DNA of 15,460 nt from DATKSS01 sp049582065 (GCA_049582065.1 JBAUTF010000132.1:1-15460), one strand, 5' to 3'; positions 4,849 to 12,594 are shown, counted from the stretch's first letter. Numbers and translations: made by a program. The notes: generated by a model not told the origin, from the letters alone.

Positions 4849-5313
4849 ATGAACGCTGACGAGAGGTCACGGCTCGTCGCCAGGTACAAGGACGGTCATC
4901 GGGTCGTCACGGACGCGCTGAAGGGCGCGACCGACGAGGAGCTCGACCGCACCGCCGACGGCGACTGGACTCCCCGCCAGATCGCCCACCATCTCGCCGA
5001 CAGCGAGATGATGTCGGCGATCAGGATCCGCCGGCTGCTCACGGAGGCCGAACCGGTTATCCACGGCTACGACGAGAAGGCGTTTGCGATGCGGCTGACC
5101 GGCGACCGGCCGATCGAACCTTCCCTCGAAGCCATGCGCTGGGCGCGCGAAACCAGCGCCCAGCTGCTCGAGCGCATGACCGAAGACGACTGGCGACGCG
5201 CCGGCACGCACACCGAGAGCGGCCCCTACTCGACCGAGGACTGGTTGCGGACCTACGCCGCGCACGCCCACGACCACGCCGACCAGATCAAACGCGCGCG
5301 GGGCAGGTCGTAG
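4849..5313 (+). CDS. DinB-family (DinB_2-like) metalloprotein
   Basis: This encodes a 154-residue protein. ATG 4849 is chosen because ggtggagg sits five bases upstream; an in-frame ATG at 4834 lies before that site. DinB-like features are the region GDWTPRQIAHHLADSE (residues 38-53), giving the first metal histidine in an I-A-H-H-L context, and the C-terminal AHAHDHADQIKR, giving the remaining histidine ligands of the four-helix-bundle metal site. Some family members are thiol-dependent transferases (for example with bacillithiol or mycothiol), but the substrate here cannot be read. The gene is followed after 2 bp by the M20 dipeptidase, so they share a transcript. Family assignment is firm; reaction unknown. 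Confidence 0.87.
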   Translation: MNADERSRLVARYKDGHRVVTDALKGATDEELDRTADGDWTPRQIAHHLADSEMMSAIRIRRLLTEAEPVIHGYDEKAFAMRLTGDRPIEPSLEAMRWARETSAQLLERMTEDDWRRAGTHTESGPYSTEDWLRTYAAHAHDHADQIKRARGRS

Positions 5314-5315
5314 GC

Positions 5316-6716
5316 GTGGCGGCCGCCCGCGACCTGATGACGGACGCCCTGGCGCGCGCCGCGGCGGCGCGCGAGGCCGACCTGGCCGACCTGCTCGAAG
5401 AGCTGCGGATCCCGTCCGTGAGCACCCTGCCAGAACGTCGTGACGACTGCCTGCGCAACGCGCAGTGGTTGAGTGAGCGGTTCGAGCGCCTCGGGATGAA
5501 GACGGAGATCGTCGAGGTCATCGAAGGCAGGCTGCCCGTGGTCGTGGCTGACTGGAACGGCCGGCCTGGCCTGCCCCACCTCACCATCTACGGCCACTAC
5601 GACGTCCAGCCGCCCGACCCCCTAGACGAGTGGAAATCGCCACCGTTCGAGCCCACCATCCGCGACGGCCACATTTACGCCCGCGGCGCGGCGGATAACA
5701 AGGGCAACCACATGGCGACCGTGAAGGCGGTCGAGCACCTCTTCGCCGCCGGCGGGCTTCCCCTCAACCTTCGTTTCATCCTCGAGGGCGAGGAGGAGAT
5801 CACGGGCGAGGCGCTTCCGAGCTACATCCGGGCCAACCGCGCGAAGCTCAAGACGGACGCCGTCCTCATCTGGGACAGCGGGCTCGACGAGGACGAAAAC
5901 CCCACCATCGCCACGGCGCTCCGGGGCCTCCTGTACGTCGAGCTGCACGCCAGTGGCGCGGCGGTCGACCTTCACTCGGGATCGTTCGGCGGAGTCGCCC
6001 CCAACCCGATCAACACCCTGGCTCGCATCGTCGGGGAGCTGAAAGACCGCAACGGACACGTCACGATCCCCGGTTTTTACGATGCGGTGGCTTCCCCTTC
6101 ACCAGAGGAGCTGGCGGACTGGAGGATCAAAGACGCGCGCTACGCCGACGCTGTCAAGCGTCTGTCGGGCGCGCGGGCGCTGGAGGGCGAGCCCGAGTTC
6201 CTGGCCCTGGAGCGGACTGGCAGCCGGCCGACGCTCGACGCCAACGGCATCGTCGGCGGCTTCACAGGGGAAGGCAAGAAGACGGTCATCCCGGCCCGCG
6301 CGTCGGCCAAGATCAGCATGAGGCTGGTTCCCGACCAGGACTGGAGGACCATCCTTTCGGCTCTGGAGAAGCAGGTGCAGGAGCTGAGGACGCCTGGCGT
6401 GGAGGTCAGGCTCGAGGTGCTCGGCGCCGCCCCGCCCGTCTTGTGCGGAATCGACCACGCGCCCGCCCGCGCCCTGCGGGCAGCCTACAAAGAGGCTTTC
6501 GGCAAGGACACCGCCCTCATCCGCGTCGGCGGTTCGATCCCCGTGTCGGTCGACTTCCAGGAGGCGCTCGGCGCGCCCATGGTGATCAGCGGCGTGGCGC
6601 AGTCCGATTCCGCGGTTCACTCACCCAACGAGCATTTCGTGGTCGACAACTATTACCGGGGGATCGAAGCCGTGATCCGCTTCATCTGCGGGTTGGCCCG
6701 GGAGACTGGCATCTAA
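5316..6716 (+). CDS. M20-family metallo-dipeptidase/deacylase
   Basis: This encodes a 466-residue protein from GTG 5316, normal for M20 dipeptidases of about 450-470 residues. Zinc and catalytic motifs are complete: GHYDVQPPDP (ligand His94, catalytic Asp96), ARGAADNKGN (bridging Asp127), EGEEE (157-161, general base plus ligand), WDSG (Asp187) and HSPNE (ligand His435). The lid/dimerisation domain spans roughly residues 205-375, with DLHSGSFGG (218-226) and RVGGSIPV (403-410) as family hallmarks. It probably hydrolyses dipeptides or related N-acyl amino acids in the cytoplasm; there is no signal peptide. It is co-transcribed with the DinB-like gene. Its stop overlaps tail-to-tail by 4 bp with the minus-strand gene at 6713. 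Confidence 0.93.
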   Translation: MAAARDLMTDALARAAAAREADLADLLEELRIPSVSTLPERRDDCLRNAQWLSERFERLGMKTEIVEVIEGRLPVVVADWNGRPGLPHLTIYGHYDVQPPDPLDEWKSPPFEPTIRDGHIYARGAADNKGNHMATVKAVEHLFAAGGLPLNLRFILEGEEEITGEALPSYIRANRAKLKTDAVLIWDSGLDEDENPTIATALRGLLYVELHASGAAVDLHSGSFGGVAPNPINTLARIVGELKDRNGHVTIPGFYDAVASPSPEELADWRIKDARYADAVKRLSGARALEGEPEFLALERTGSRPTLDANGIVGGFTGEGKKTVIPARASAKISMRLVPDQDWRTILSALEKQVQELRTPGVEVRLEVLGAAPPVLCGIDHAPARALRAAYKEAFGKDTALIRVGGSIPVSVDFQEALGAPMVISGVAQSDSAVHSPNEHFVVDNYYRGIEAVIRFICGLARETGI

Positions 6717-7036
6717 GCTTCTCGCTTCACCTTGTCCTGAAGCTCGCGGACTCGAGCTTCCCAGTAATCGCGGCGCCGGCGGAAGCGCTCGGCCCGCACG
6801 ACGACGACCGGGAGGTTGGTCCGTTCCACGTCGCGGCGTGCTTCCGCCCGCCACCCATGAGCTGCCGGATTCGATCCAGGACAGCCTCCTCCATGACCGG
6901 GATCCGGGCGTAGATCTGGCTCCAGTGCAGGGCCTGGCCCAGGTTGGCTTCCTCGAGCCGCCCTCCTCGCCCATGCCCTACTCATGGCGACCAGGCCATA
7001 GAAGGTCAGCAACTCCCTGATGGAGGGGTATTGCAT
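6713..7036 (-). CDS. stand-alone helical domain homologous to the N-terminus of the divergent wHTH regulator; two compensating frameshifts
   Basis: ATG 7036 has agagg five bases upstream. The coding sense changes frame twice: MQYPSIRELLTFYGLVAMSR in frame 1, then LEEANLGQALHWSQIYARIP and VMEEAVLDRIRQLMGG in another frame, then back to RRDVERTNLPVVVVRAERF through REA-stop. The shifts lie near 6957-6972 and 6845-6857 and cancel each other, so the base frame stays open but reads nonsense in the middle. The corrected protein (about 107 residues) aligns without gaps over 64 positions, about 28% identity, to residues 34-97 of the regulator at 7076-7648 (HW..IYA, LDR.R, D.W..RV.ELQ). It has no DNA-binding domain. 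It may be a partner or antagonist of the regulator, or a duplicated fragment. Confidence 0.6.
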   Translation of the reverse strand: MQYPSIRELLTFYGLVAMSRAWARRAARGSQPGPGPALEPDLRPDPGHGGGCPGSNPAAHGWRAEARRDVERTNLPVVVVRAERFRRRRDYWEARVRELQDKVKREA

Positions 7037-7075
7037 TGGACCTCTGTGATTTGGTTTTCTTAGTGTGGCAATCAG
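7037..7075. promoter_or_regulatory. short AT-rich divergent intergenic region
   Basis: Only 39 bp separate the start of the minus-strand helical-domain gene (7036) and the regulator start (7076). The stretch gatttggttttcttagtg is clearly AT-richer than its surroundings. Both promoters must overlap here or lie inside the opposite genes, so shared control is likely. No Shine-Dalgarno is visible before 7076, which fits a leaderless transcript or the later ATG at 7133. Confidence 0.4.
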
Positions 7076-7648
7076 ATGGCGATCACAACCAAGAGACGGG
7101 CCCCCGCGAAAGCGCGGATCGGGCGGCCGATGCCAGGGGAGAACATCAAGACCACCCACTGGGAGGACGCGCGGCACTGGATGAGCATTTACGCGGACCT
7201 TCTCGAGTTCAAGCGAGGGATTCTCGACCGCGTACGGCGCGACATCGCCAAGCTGCCTGCCCCGGCGCAACGGGCCGCGTCCGAGGACCTGCAGATCATC
7301 GGCGACCAGATGAGGGGCTACGAGGCGCGAATGGACCTGTGGAACCGCAGGGTCTGGGAACTGCAGGGCCTGTGGCTGGACCCGGCCGGCCGCGCTGTGC
7401 GACACCGGGGCCGCGAAACGAGCCTTACCAAGCGCGAGTTCCAGCTCCTCCAGTTCCTGCTCGGCCACCCGCACAGGTACTTCACAACCGGCCAGATCCT
7501 TTCGATGGCCTGGTCCGACCCGGCGCTGTTTCCAGAGGAGGTTCGCAACTATGTTCAGAGGATTCGCAAGATCCTCTTGGACCTCGATGTCCCGGTCGAC
7601 CTGGTCAACAAGCCCCGCCGCGGATACTCGTTGGTTTTCCGCGACTGA
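7076..7648 (+). CDS. OmpR/PhoB-type winged-helix regulator with helical N-terminal domain
   Basis: This encodes 190 residues. The basic N-terminus (MAITTKRRAPAKARIGRPMP) is followed by an all-helical domain, residues 27-97 (HWEDARHWMSIYADLLEF through RRVWELQ). The C-terminal domain, residues 104-188, is a Trans_reg_C winged helix: LTKREFQLLQFLL, YFTTGQILSMAW, EEVRNYVQRIRKIL and the wing NKPRRGYSLVF. There is no receiver domain and no phosphorylatable aspartate, so it is not a standard response regulator. The helical domain is also encoded alone by the divergent gene at 6713-7036. It probably binds DNA as a dimer. Signal and targets unknown. The start at 7076 lacks an RBS; ATG 7133 would shorten it by 19 residues. 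Confidence 0.85.
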   Translation: MAITTKRRAPAKARIGRPMPGENIKTTHWEDARHWMSIYADLLEFKRGILDRVRRDIAKLPAPAQRAASEDLQIIGDQMRGYEARMDLWNRRVWELQGLWLDPAGRAVRHRGRETSLTKREFQLLQFLLGHPHRYFTTGQILSMAWSDPALFPEEVRNYVQRIRKILLDLDVPVDLVNKPRRGYSLVFRD

Positions 7649-7693
7649 CCGCGATCGGCTCGACTCGCCGGCGGCCTTCGGACGGCAAAGCCA

Positions 7694-8362
7694 CTAACCC
7701 TTCCGACCGCGATTCCCGACCTCCGTGGGCGAGCCGCGGTCGCCGACGTGAGCCGAAAGCCACGAGCTCAGCTCTACGCCGTCGCGCCACGCGTCGGCTA
7801 CACGGTCACGCGCTTTGGCCGTGGCGATCCAGGGCTCGATCTTCCAACGACGCCAGTAGATCAACCGCTTATGCCGCAAGAGCTCCGCTCGCGGATGGTC
7901 CTTTGCATACGGCGGTGGCACCCGTTTGAGGTCCTGGCCGCCGATCTCGTAACCCTTCGTGCGCAGCGCGCCGACAATGCGTTCGAGCGCGACCCCCGAT
8001 TTCGCGGCCGCCACCGCCTCGCGGAAGCGCGCAAGCTCGGGCACGTCCAGCATGTACCTCCCTCCGGCTGCGACAAGGCTCGAGGCATCGAGCGAGACGT
8101 AGCCGCCCGAACGCGCGTCTGCGTAGATGTTGGTCTTGTAGGGAGATTTGTCGGCAGCGAAGCGGATGTCGCGATTGGGCCGCGAGAGCCGCGCGGGGCC
8201 GAACTCAGGCTCGAGTTCGGCGAGCAGGGCGACCATCGGCGCCTTCACGACCTCTTCGTATTGGCGGCGGTGAGCATCGAAATACGCCTTGGTGTTGCTG
8301 ACCTGGAGGCCCAGGAAGAATCCCTGGAAATCACCACGCCATCCGCCGAACTTTCCCGTCAC
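7694..8362 (-). CDS. DUF2461 family protein (TIGR02453-like)
   Basis: From GTG 8362 it reads 222 residues, the usual family length. The N-terminus GDFQGFFLGLQVSNTKAYFD (residues 10-29), then HRRQYEEVVKAP, and especially NRDIRFAADKSPYKTN (63-78) are hallmarks of DUF2461. Later blocks also fit (GGRYMLDVPELARFREAV and KRVPPPYAKDHPRAELLRHK). The protein is soluble and its function is unknown in the literature I know. An in-frame extension to 8479 reads as non-family sequence and is rejected. It converges with the winged-helix regulator, 45 bp between stops. Positions 8363-8628 upstream hold no gene that I can support. Confidence 0.88.
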   Translation of the reverse strand: MTGKFGGWRGDFQGFFLGLQVSNTKAYFDAHRRQYEEVVKAPMVALLAELEPEFGPARLSRPNRDIRFAADKSPYKTNIYADARSGGYVSLDASSLVAAGGRYMLDVPELARFREAVAAAKSGVALERIVGALRTKGYEIGGQDLKRVPPPYAKDHPRAELLRHKRLIYWRRWKIEPWIATAKARDRVADAWRDGVELSSWLSAHVGDRGSPTEVGNRGRKG

Positions 8363-8628
8363 GCCATCCAGCCTATCGCGTGGCGGGCGCGTCGAAAGAG
8401 CGCTCCCCATACAGCTCGAGCTCAGATTCCCGACCAGGCCTCCCGCGAGGGCGCAGGCAACCGGGCCCACCAGAGGCATGCCGCATTCGAAAGCTGTGAA
8501 AAGGAGGCTGAACCCCAGCCGTTGAACGCAGGCGGGGCAGCTCGGTCTTGACCAGCCCTCGAATCATCGGCCTGTTCAGCGGGTTCGTGGGCAGATACAA
8601 CGCCCCGGCGGCCCCACCTAGGACGAGA

Positions 8629-8662
8629 AACCGGGAGCCGCGAAATGTCACGGCTCCCGGTT
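8629..8662 (-). terminator. strong 12-bp hairpin terminator after the secreted-protein gene
   Basis: Perfect 12-bp arms aaccgggagccg (8629-8640) and cggctcccggtt (8651-8662) enclose a 10-base loop. The hairpin is 20 bp past the stop of the minus-strand gene 8682-9479 and is followed on that strand by tttctcg, a short T-tract. It is well placed as an intrinsic terminator. Confidence 0.7.
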
Positions 8663-8681
8663 CGGAGAGGGGTGTGACGGG

Positions 8682-9479
8682 CTAGCTGTTGCGACCTGAT
8701 TTGTCGCCGGCAAATTTATCGCCGGCAGACTTATCGCCGGCAGACTTATCGCCGCCTGATTTGTGGCCGGCTGATTTGTCGTCAGTTGATCTGTCGCGAG
8801 CAGAGGTGTCTTCACCCCTCGAGCCGCCGGAGCCGGCACAGTCAGCCTTCGTGTCCTTCGAGTGCGCGTTGCACCCCGTGGGCGGTGGCGGCGGTGGAGG
8901 TGGTGTCGAGGTCCCGACCGTCGCCGAGACATCGAGCGTCAAATTGAGGGGATCGGTGAGGAAGGTTTCAGTGGCGCCGACCGCTACAGTCGCTCCGACT
9001 CGGTAGCCGATCACGTCCGTCCCGGCTCCGGGCTGCTGAATGCACTCGGCCCTACCCTGGACTCGGAGACCGAGGACGTCCATCGGTTGAACAGAGATCG
9101 GGACCGCCAGCGTGAAGGTGTTCAGCGAGTTGGGGGTGAGAGTAACGAGCGGGCTCTCTCCCACCAGCGTGAAGGTGCCGGCAGTCGCAGTCGGCCGCCA
9201 TACGAGCAGAGCCACCGTACCTGTGTCTCCGCCGGCGAGCGTGCTCCAGCCGGTGATCAGGTTGGCGCCGGTAGGAACCGCGAAGCTGGTCCCGGCGGAG
9301 GTCGACAGCTGGACAGTGTCCATTCCAGCCGAGCACGCCATGTTGCCGGTCGCCGAACCAATGACGGTCGCGGCGGCGGCAGGGATCGACGTGATGGGTA
9401 CCAGCGAGACGCCAACCGCAAAAGCGAGCATGGCGGCTCGGGCAAAGGGACGGAAGATAACGGTTCGGATCGCGTCCAT
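8682..9479 (-). CDS. secreted protein with beta-rich domain, polyproline linker and GDKSA-repeat tail
   Basis: This encodes 265 residues from ATG 9479, which has cggagg nine bases upstream; the longer start at 9500 would remove that RBS. A Sec signal peptide spans residues 1-37 (MDAIRTVIFRPFARAAMLAF, cleavage near SIPAAAA). Residues 38-190 are Thr/Val/Gly-rich with alternating strand-like patterns and two cysteines (ACSAG, AECIQQ), consistent with an extracellular beta-sandwich. A linker of eight prolines (193-200) leads to a highly charged tail with a cysteine pair (GCNAH, DCAGS) and repeats of GDKSA. The tail may bind a surface polymer or act as a disordered spacer. No LPXTG motif or C-terminal membrane anchor is present. 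Cargo or envelope function is unknown. Confidence 0.75.
   Translation of the reverse strand: MDAIRTVIFRPFARAAMLAFAVGVSLVPITSIPAAAATVIGSATGNMACSAGMDTVQLSTSAGTSFAVPTGANLITGWSTLAGGDTGTVALLVWRPTATAGTFTLVGESPLVTLTPNSLNTFTLAVPISVQPMDVLGLRVQGRAECIQQPGAGTDVIGYRVGATVAVGATETFLTDPLNLTLDVSATVGTSTPPPPPPPPTGCNAHSKDTKADCAGSGGSRGEDTSARDRSTDDKSAGHKSGGDKSAGDKSAGDKFAGDKSGRNS
8698..8802 (-). repeat. seven tandem 15-bp coding repeats
   Basis: Seven 15-bp units lie head to tail, beginning gatttgtcgccggca (8698). Copies 1-4 are nearly identical; copies 5-7 are progressively diverged. Each encodes five residues on the minus strand, consensus (S/F)AGDK. Because the unit is a multiple of three, copy-number slippage changes tail length without frameshift. 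Confidence 0.8.
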
Positions 9480-9702
9480 AACGGCATTCCTCCGAGGCAC
9501 CGCCCATATATGAACAACGAATGGATTGGCGGGCCTTGAACGCTCAATCGATCTCGGCCTCAGAACCTTGCGCTTCTGGTTCGAGTGGCCGATCAGCTAA
9601 GCGCACGAAGTTGGCAGACCGGGCCTCGCGGTCCCGAAGTCTGCGTGGCTTCGTCCGCCGAGCCGTTTCGAGGGTTTTGAGATCGATTCGCGGTATCGAG
9701 CA

Positions 9703-9802
9703 TGTCGCTCGCCACAAACATGGGACCACCTGACGCGGTTTTTGCCAAGAACTAGGGACCACCTCGAGGGCAGTTAGCCAAGAACTAGGGACCACCCCTC
9801 GA
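9703..9802. repeat. IS21 left end with three transposase-site repeats
   Basis: Outer copy 9703-9731 (ending tgggaccacc), second copy 9744-9763 (gccaagaactagggaccacc) and third copy 9777-9802 (same motif plus cctcga). The spacing between the second and third copies is 33 bp, about three helical turns. Confidence 0.8.
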
Positions 9803-9851
9803 CCGGAGCATCAGCCCCGCACTGTTCCTGCATCACACGCAGGAGGTGCAC

Positions 9852-11408
9852 ATGTTCCGGGAGGTCCACATGGCGGAGGTTCGAGAGGTGCTGCGGCTCT
9901 GGCAGATGGGCCGCGGCCTCCGAGAGATCGAGCGGCTGCTCGACGTCGACCGCAAGACCGTCCGCCGCTACGTCGGGGTGGCCACGAAGGCGGGCCTGAC
10001 GCGTGGTCCGGGCGGCGTGAGCGAAGAGGTTGTGGGTGCAGTGGTCGCGCAGCTGCGGCCGGGGCGAGGGGTGTGGCACGGCGAGAGCTGGGCAGAGCTG
10101 GAGAGCCAGAGGGCCTTCATCAAAGAGAAGCTCGACGGCAGGCTGCGGCTGACCAAGATTGAGACGCTTCTACGCCGCCGCGGCGTGGTGGTGCCATACC
10201 GGACGCTGAATCGGTTCTGTATCGCTGAGCTGGGCTTCGGCAATCGCGGGTCGACCGTTCCGGTCGCCGACGGCGAGCCCGGGCACGAGCTGCAGGTCGA
10301 CTTCGGCCGGCTCGGACTGGTCGGGCTCCGCTCACCGCGGCGCATTGCCAAGGGCCTCATCTTCACGGCCTGCCTCAGCCGCCACCTGTTCTGTTGGCCG
10401 ACCTTCGGCGAGTCGTTGGAGGAGGTCATCGAAGGATTCGAGGAGGCGTGGGTCTTCTTTAATGGTGTCTTCCGCGTCGTCATCGTCGACAACCTCAAGG
10501 CAGTCGTGGAGAAGGCGGACCCGACGCAGCCGCTCATCAACCCGGCGTTCCTCGAGTATGCGCAAGCGCGTGGCTTCGTGATTGACCCCTGCCGGGTGAG
10601 GAGCCCGAAGGACAAACCTCGCGTCGAGCGCGTCGTGCCCTTTTGTCGTGAGAGCGGTTTTGCCGGCGAGGACTTTGGCGACATCGATGCCTCGCGCATC
10701 GGCATGCGCCGGTGGTGTCTCGATGACGCCGGGATGCGCGTGCACGGCACCACCCAACGGCGGCCGCTCGAACACTTCCGCGATGTCGAGCAACCAGTCC
10801 TGTTGCCGGCGCCGACCTCGCGCTACGAGGTTCCGCTCTACGCCGACGCGACCGTCGGTCGCGACCATCACATCTCGGTCGCCAAGGCGCTCTACTCGGT
10901 GCCCGGCAACCACATCCGCGAGAAGGTCAAGGTCCGCGCCGACCGTCTGCTGGTGAAGATCTTCCACCGCGGTCAGCTCATCCGCGAGCATCCACGCCAG
11001 GCTCCCGGCGGTCGTTCAACCTGTCGCGAGGACCTACCTCAAGAGAAGACCGCCTATGCCATGCGCGACGTCAACTACCTGCGGCGAGTCGCCGCCGGTC
11101 ACGGCGAACACATCGGCATCTACGCCGACCGCCTTCTGAATAGCCCGCTTCCCTGGACTCGAATGCGCCAGGTGTACCGGCTTCTCGGCCTGGTCAAACG
11201 CTGGGGTCCCGAACGCGTCGAGCAGGCCTGCGGTCGCTGCCTGGAGCTCGACGTCGTTGATGTCAACCGCGTCGTCCGCATCGTCGAGCGAGCCATGGAA
11301 CGTGAACGCCAGGCGGCGGGCATTGAGTGGGCGCCGGTGGTGCAGCTTCGCTTCGCCCGTCACCCCGATGAATTCAGCGTCATAAAGGAGGTCGACCCCA
11401 ATGCCTGA
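9852..11408 (+). CDS. istA: IS21-family transposase IstA
   Basis: This encodes 518 residues from ATG 9852, with aggagg six bases upstream; an in-frame GTG at 9846 is less likely. An N-terminal helix-turn-helix (residues 8-43: MAEVREVLRLWQMGRGLREI, LDVDRKTVRRY) binds the terminal repeats. The DDE/RNase H-like integrase core has Asp150 (HELQVDFGRL), Asp213 (VIVDNLKAVV) and Glu259 (PKDKPRVERVV), with normal spacing (62 and 45 residues). A C-terminal beta domain follows (residues ~320-400). Catalytic residues are intact and there is no frameshift, so the enzyme may be active. It overlaps istB by 8 bp with aaggagg before the istB start, typical of the family. Confidence 0.95.
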   Translation: MFREVHMAEVREVLRLWQMGRGLREIERLLDVDRKTVRRYVGVATKAGLTRGPGGVSEEVVGAVVAQLRPGRGVWHGESWAELESQRAFIKEKLDGRLRLTKIETLLRRRGVVVPYRTLNRFCIAELGFGNRGSTVPVADGEPGHELQVDFGRLGLVGLRSPRRIAKGLIFTACLSRHLFCWPTFGESLEEVIEGFEEAWVFFNGVFRVVIVDNLKAVVEKADPTQPLINPAFLEYAQARGFVIDPCRVRSPKDKPRVERVVPFCRESGFAGEDFGDIDASRIGMRRWCLDDAGMRVHGTTQRRPLEHFRDVEQPVLLPAPTSRYEVPLYADATVGRDHHISVAKALYSVPGNHIREKVKVRADRLLVKIFHRGQLIREHPRQAPGGRSTCREDLPQEKTAYAMRDVNYLRRVAAGHGEHIGIYADRLLNSPLPWTRMRQVYRLLGLVKRWGPERVEQACGRCLELDVVDVNRVVRIVERAMERERQAAGIEWAPVVQLRFARHPDEFSVIKEVDPNA

Positions 11409-12156
11409 GACCATCTCGCCGGAACTGCGTCAGGTGCTCCGCCGTCTCCATCTCTCGCCCATCCTGGAAACCCTGCCGGAGCGGCTGCAGCTGGCCCGCC
11501 AGCAGAAGATGCCCTACCAGGACTTCATCGAGCTCGTCATGGCCGACGAGGCCGCCCGCCGTGACCGCGTCGGCAGCGATCTTCGCGCCCGCACTGCTCG
11601 CCTCGACATGTCGATGCGACTGGAGGCCTGGGACGAATCGACCAACGTCGTCTTCGACCGTCAGCTCTGGAACGAGCTGTGCAGCTTGCGCTTCATGGAA
11701 CAGAGCGCCGGCGTCCTCATCCTCGGCCCGGTCGGGGTGGGCAAGACCATGCTCGCCAACAGCCTCGGACACATCGCCACGCGTCGCCGCCACTCCGTCT
11801 TCTGCGGACGCGCTGACCAGATCTTCAAGCGACTCAAAGCTTCTCGCCTCGATGGCACCTACGAGCAGGAGCTGCGCCGATTGCTCCGCGTCGACCTGCT
11901 CATCCTCGACGACGTTTGCCTTCAAGCCATGGACGCCATCGAGACCCACGACCTCTACGAAATCGTGGTCGAGCGCTATCGCCGCGCCTCGATGGTCTTC
12001 ACATCCAACCGCGAGCCCAAGGAGTGGCTGAGCGTGATGGCCGACCCCATGCTCGCTCAGAGCGCGGTCGACCGCATCGTCAACTCCGCCTTCGAGCTCG
12101 TCCTCGAGGGCGAGTCCTACCGACCCCGACAGAAGCCGCAGAGGGCGCAGTCATGA
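11401..12156 (+). CDS. istB: IS21-family helper ATPase IstB
   Basis: This encodes 251 residues. Walker A is GPVGVGKT (residues 109-116), Walker B is LLILDDV (166-172), and a sensor-like VFTSNREPKEW lies at 199-209, the AAA+ layout of IstB/DnaC-like ATPases. The N-terminal helical domain (1-80, including RRDRVGSDLRARTARLD) mediates oligomer and DNA contacts in the family. IstB assembles on DNA to select the target and stimulate IstA. It starts within the end of istA behind aaggagg and ends in an ATGA overlap with the third gene. All key residues are present. Confidence 0.95.
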   Translation: MPETISPELRQVLRRLHLSPILETLPERLQLARQQKMPYQDFIELVMADEAARRDRVGSDLRARTARLDMSMRLEAWDESTNVVFDRQLWNELCSLRFMEQSAGVLILGPVGVGKTMLANSLGHIATRRRHSVFCGRADQIFKRLKASRLDGTYEQELRRLLRVDLLILDDVCLQAMDAIETHDLYEIVVERYRRASMVFTSNREPKEWLSVMADPMLAQSAVDRIVNSAFELVLEGESYRPRQKPQRAQS

Positions 12157-12530
12157 CCAAGACCGCTCTCGACCCCATGCGTGACGTTTCGCGTGACGAC
12201 CCATTTGCCCCACAAGACCGCCGCTGCCCCATCTGCGATGTTCTGTTCACGTCGCAGCGCGCTCGCTACTGCTCGGGCGCATGTCGCATGAAAGCACTGC
12301 GCCGCCGTCGATACTTCGAAGCCCAGCCGCCGGTCAACCCGGCGCCGGTCGGTCAGCCCGAATGGCAGCCCGTCTACGAATGCCCCGACTGCGGCCGCCG
12401 CATGCTCGGCGCCCATCGCTGCCCCGACTGCAACCACTTCGGACGCCGGCTCGGACTCGGTGGCCTCTGCCCGCATTGCGACCAACCGGTCGTCCTCACC
12501 GACCTCGTCGCCCGGGCCGCCGACGCATGA
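12153..12530 (+). CDS. cysteine-rich zinc-finger protein, third gene of the IS21 element
   Basis: This encodes 125 residues whose ATG overlaps the istB stop (ATGA), so it is translationally coupled to the helper ATPase and lies inside the terminal repeats. It has three Cys clusters: C25-C28 with C40-C44 (RRCPICDVLF, RYCSGACRMKALRRRR), C77-C80 with C90-C93 (YECPDCGRRM, HRCPDC) and C106-C109 (LCPHC). The first module resembles the short C-x-x-C / Y-C-S-x-x-C-R zinc fingers often annotated as hypothetical proteins, followed by a basic RRRR helix that could touch nucleic acid. IS21 elements normally have only istA and istB. A role in target choice or transposition control is inferred; simple passenger status is the alternative. 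Confidence 0.8.
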   Translation: MTKTALDPMRDVSRDDPFAPQDRRCPICDVLFTSQRARYCSGACRMKALRRRRYFEAQPPVNPAPVGQPEWQPVYECPDCGRRMLGAHRCPDCNHFGRRLGLGGLCPHCDQPVVLTDLVARAADA

Positions 12531-12594
12531 AACGAGACCGACCTCTTGACCGCGGACCGCCCTTACGCGACCATCCTTGATGTTCCGCTCCGGG

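Noticed and set aside
4482..4889. Minus-strand 135-codon ORF
   Set aside because: It crosses the att repeat and the DinB promoter region, has Arg/Ser-rich low-quality sequence, and overlaps the real start of the DinB-like gene.
6713..7474. Minus-strand ORF of 253 codons as one gene
   Set aside because: The part above 7036 is antisense to the winged-helix gene. Only 7036-6713 has an RBS and coding character, and its middle is in another frame.
8698..8802. CRISPR-like repeats
   Set aside because: The 15-bp units are contiguous with no spacers and are in frame inside a secreted-protein gene.
9544..9702. Gene disrupted by the IS21 insertion
   Set aside because: A minus-strand frame (RIDLKTLETARRTKPRRLRD ...) ends at 9544, but no matching N-terminal part is visible on the far side of the IS.
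10332..10991. Long minus-strand frames inside istA
   Set aside because: They are GC-bias shadows of the intact transposase frame with its DDE motifs.
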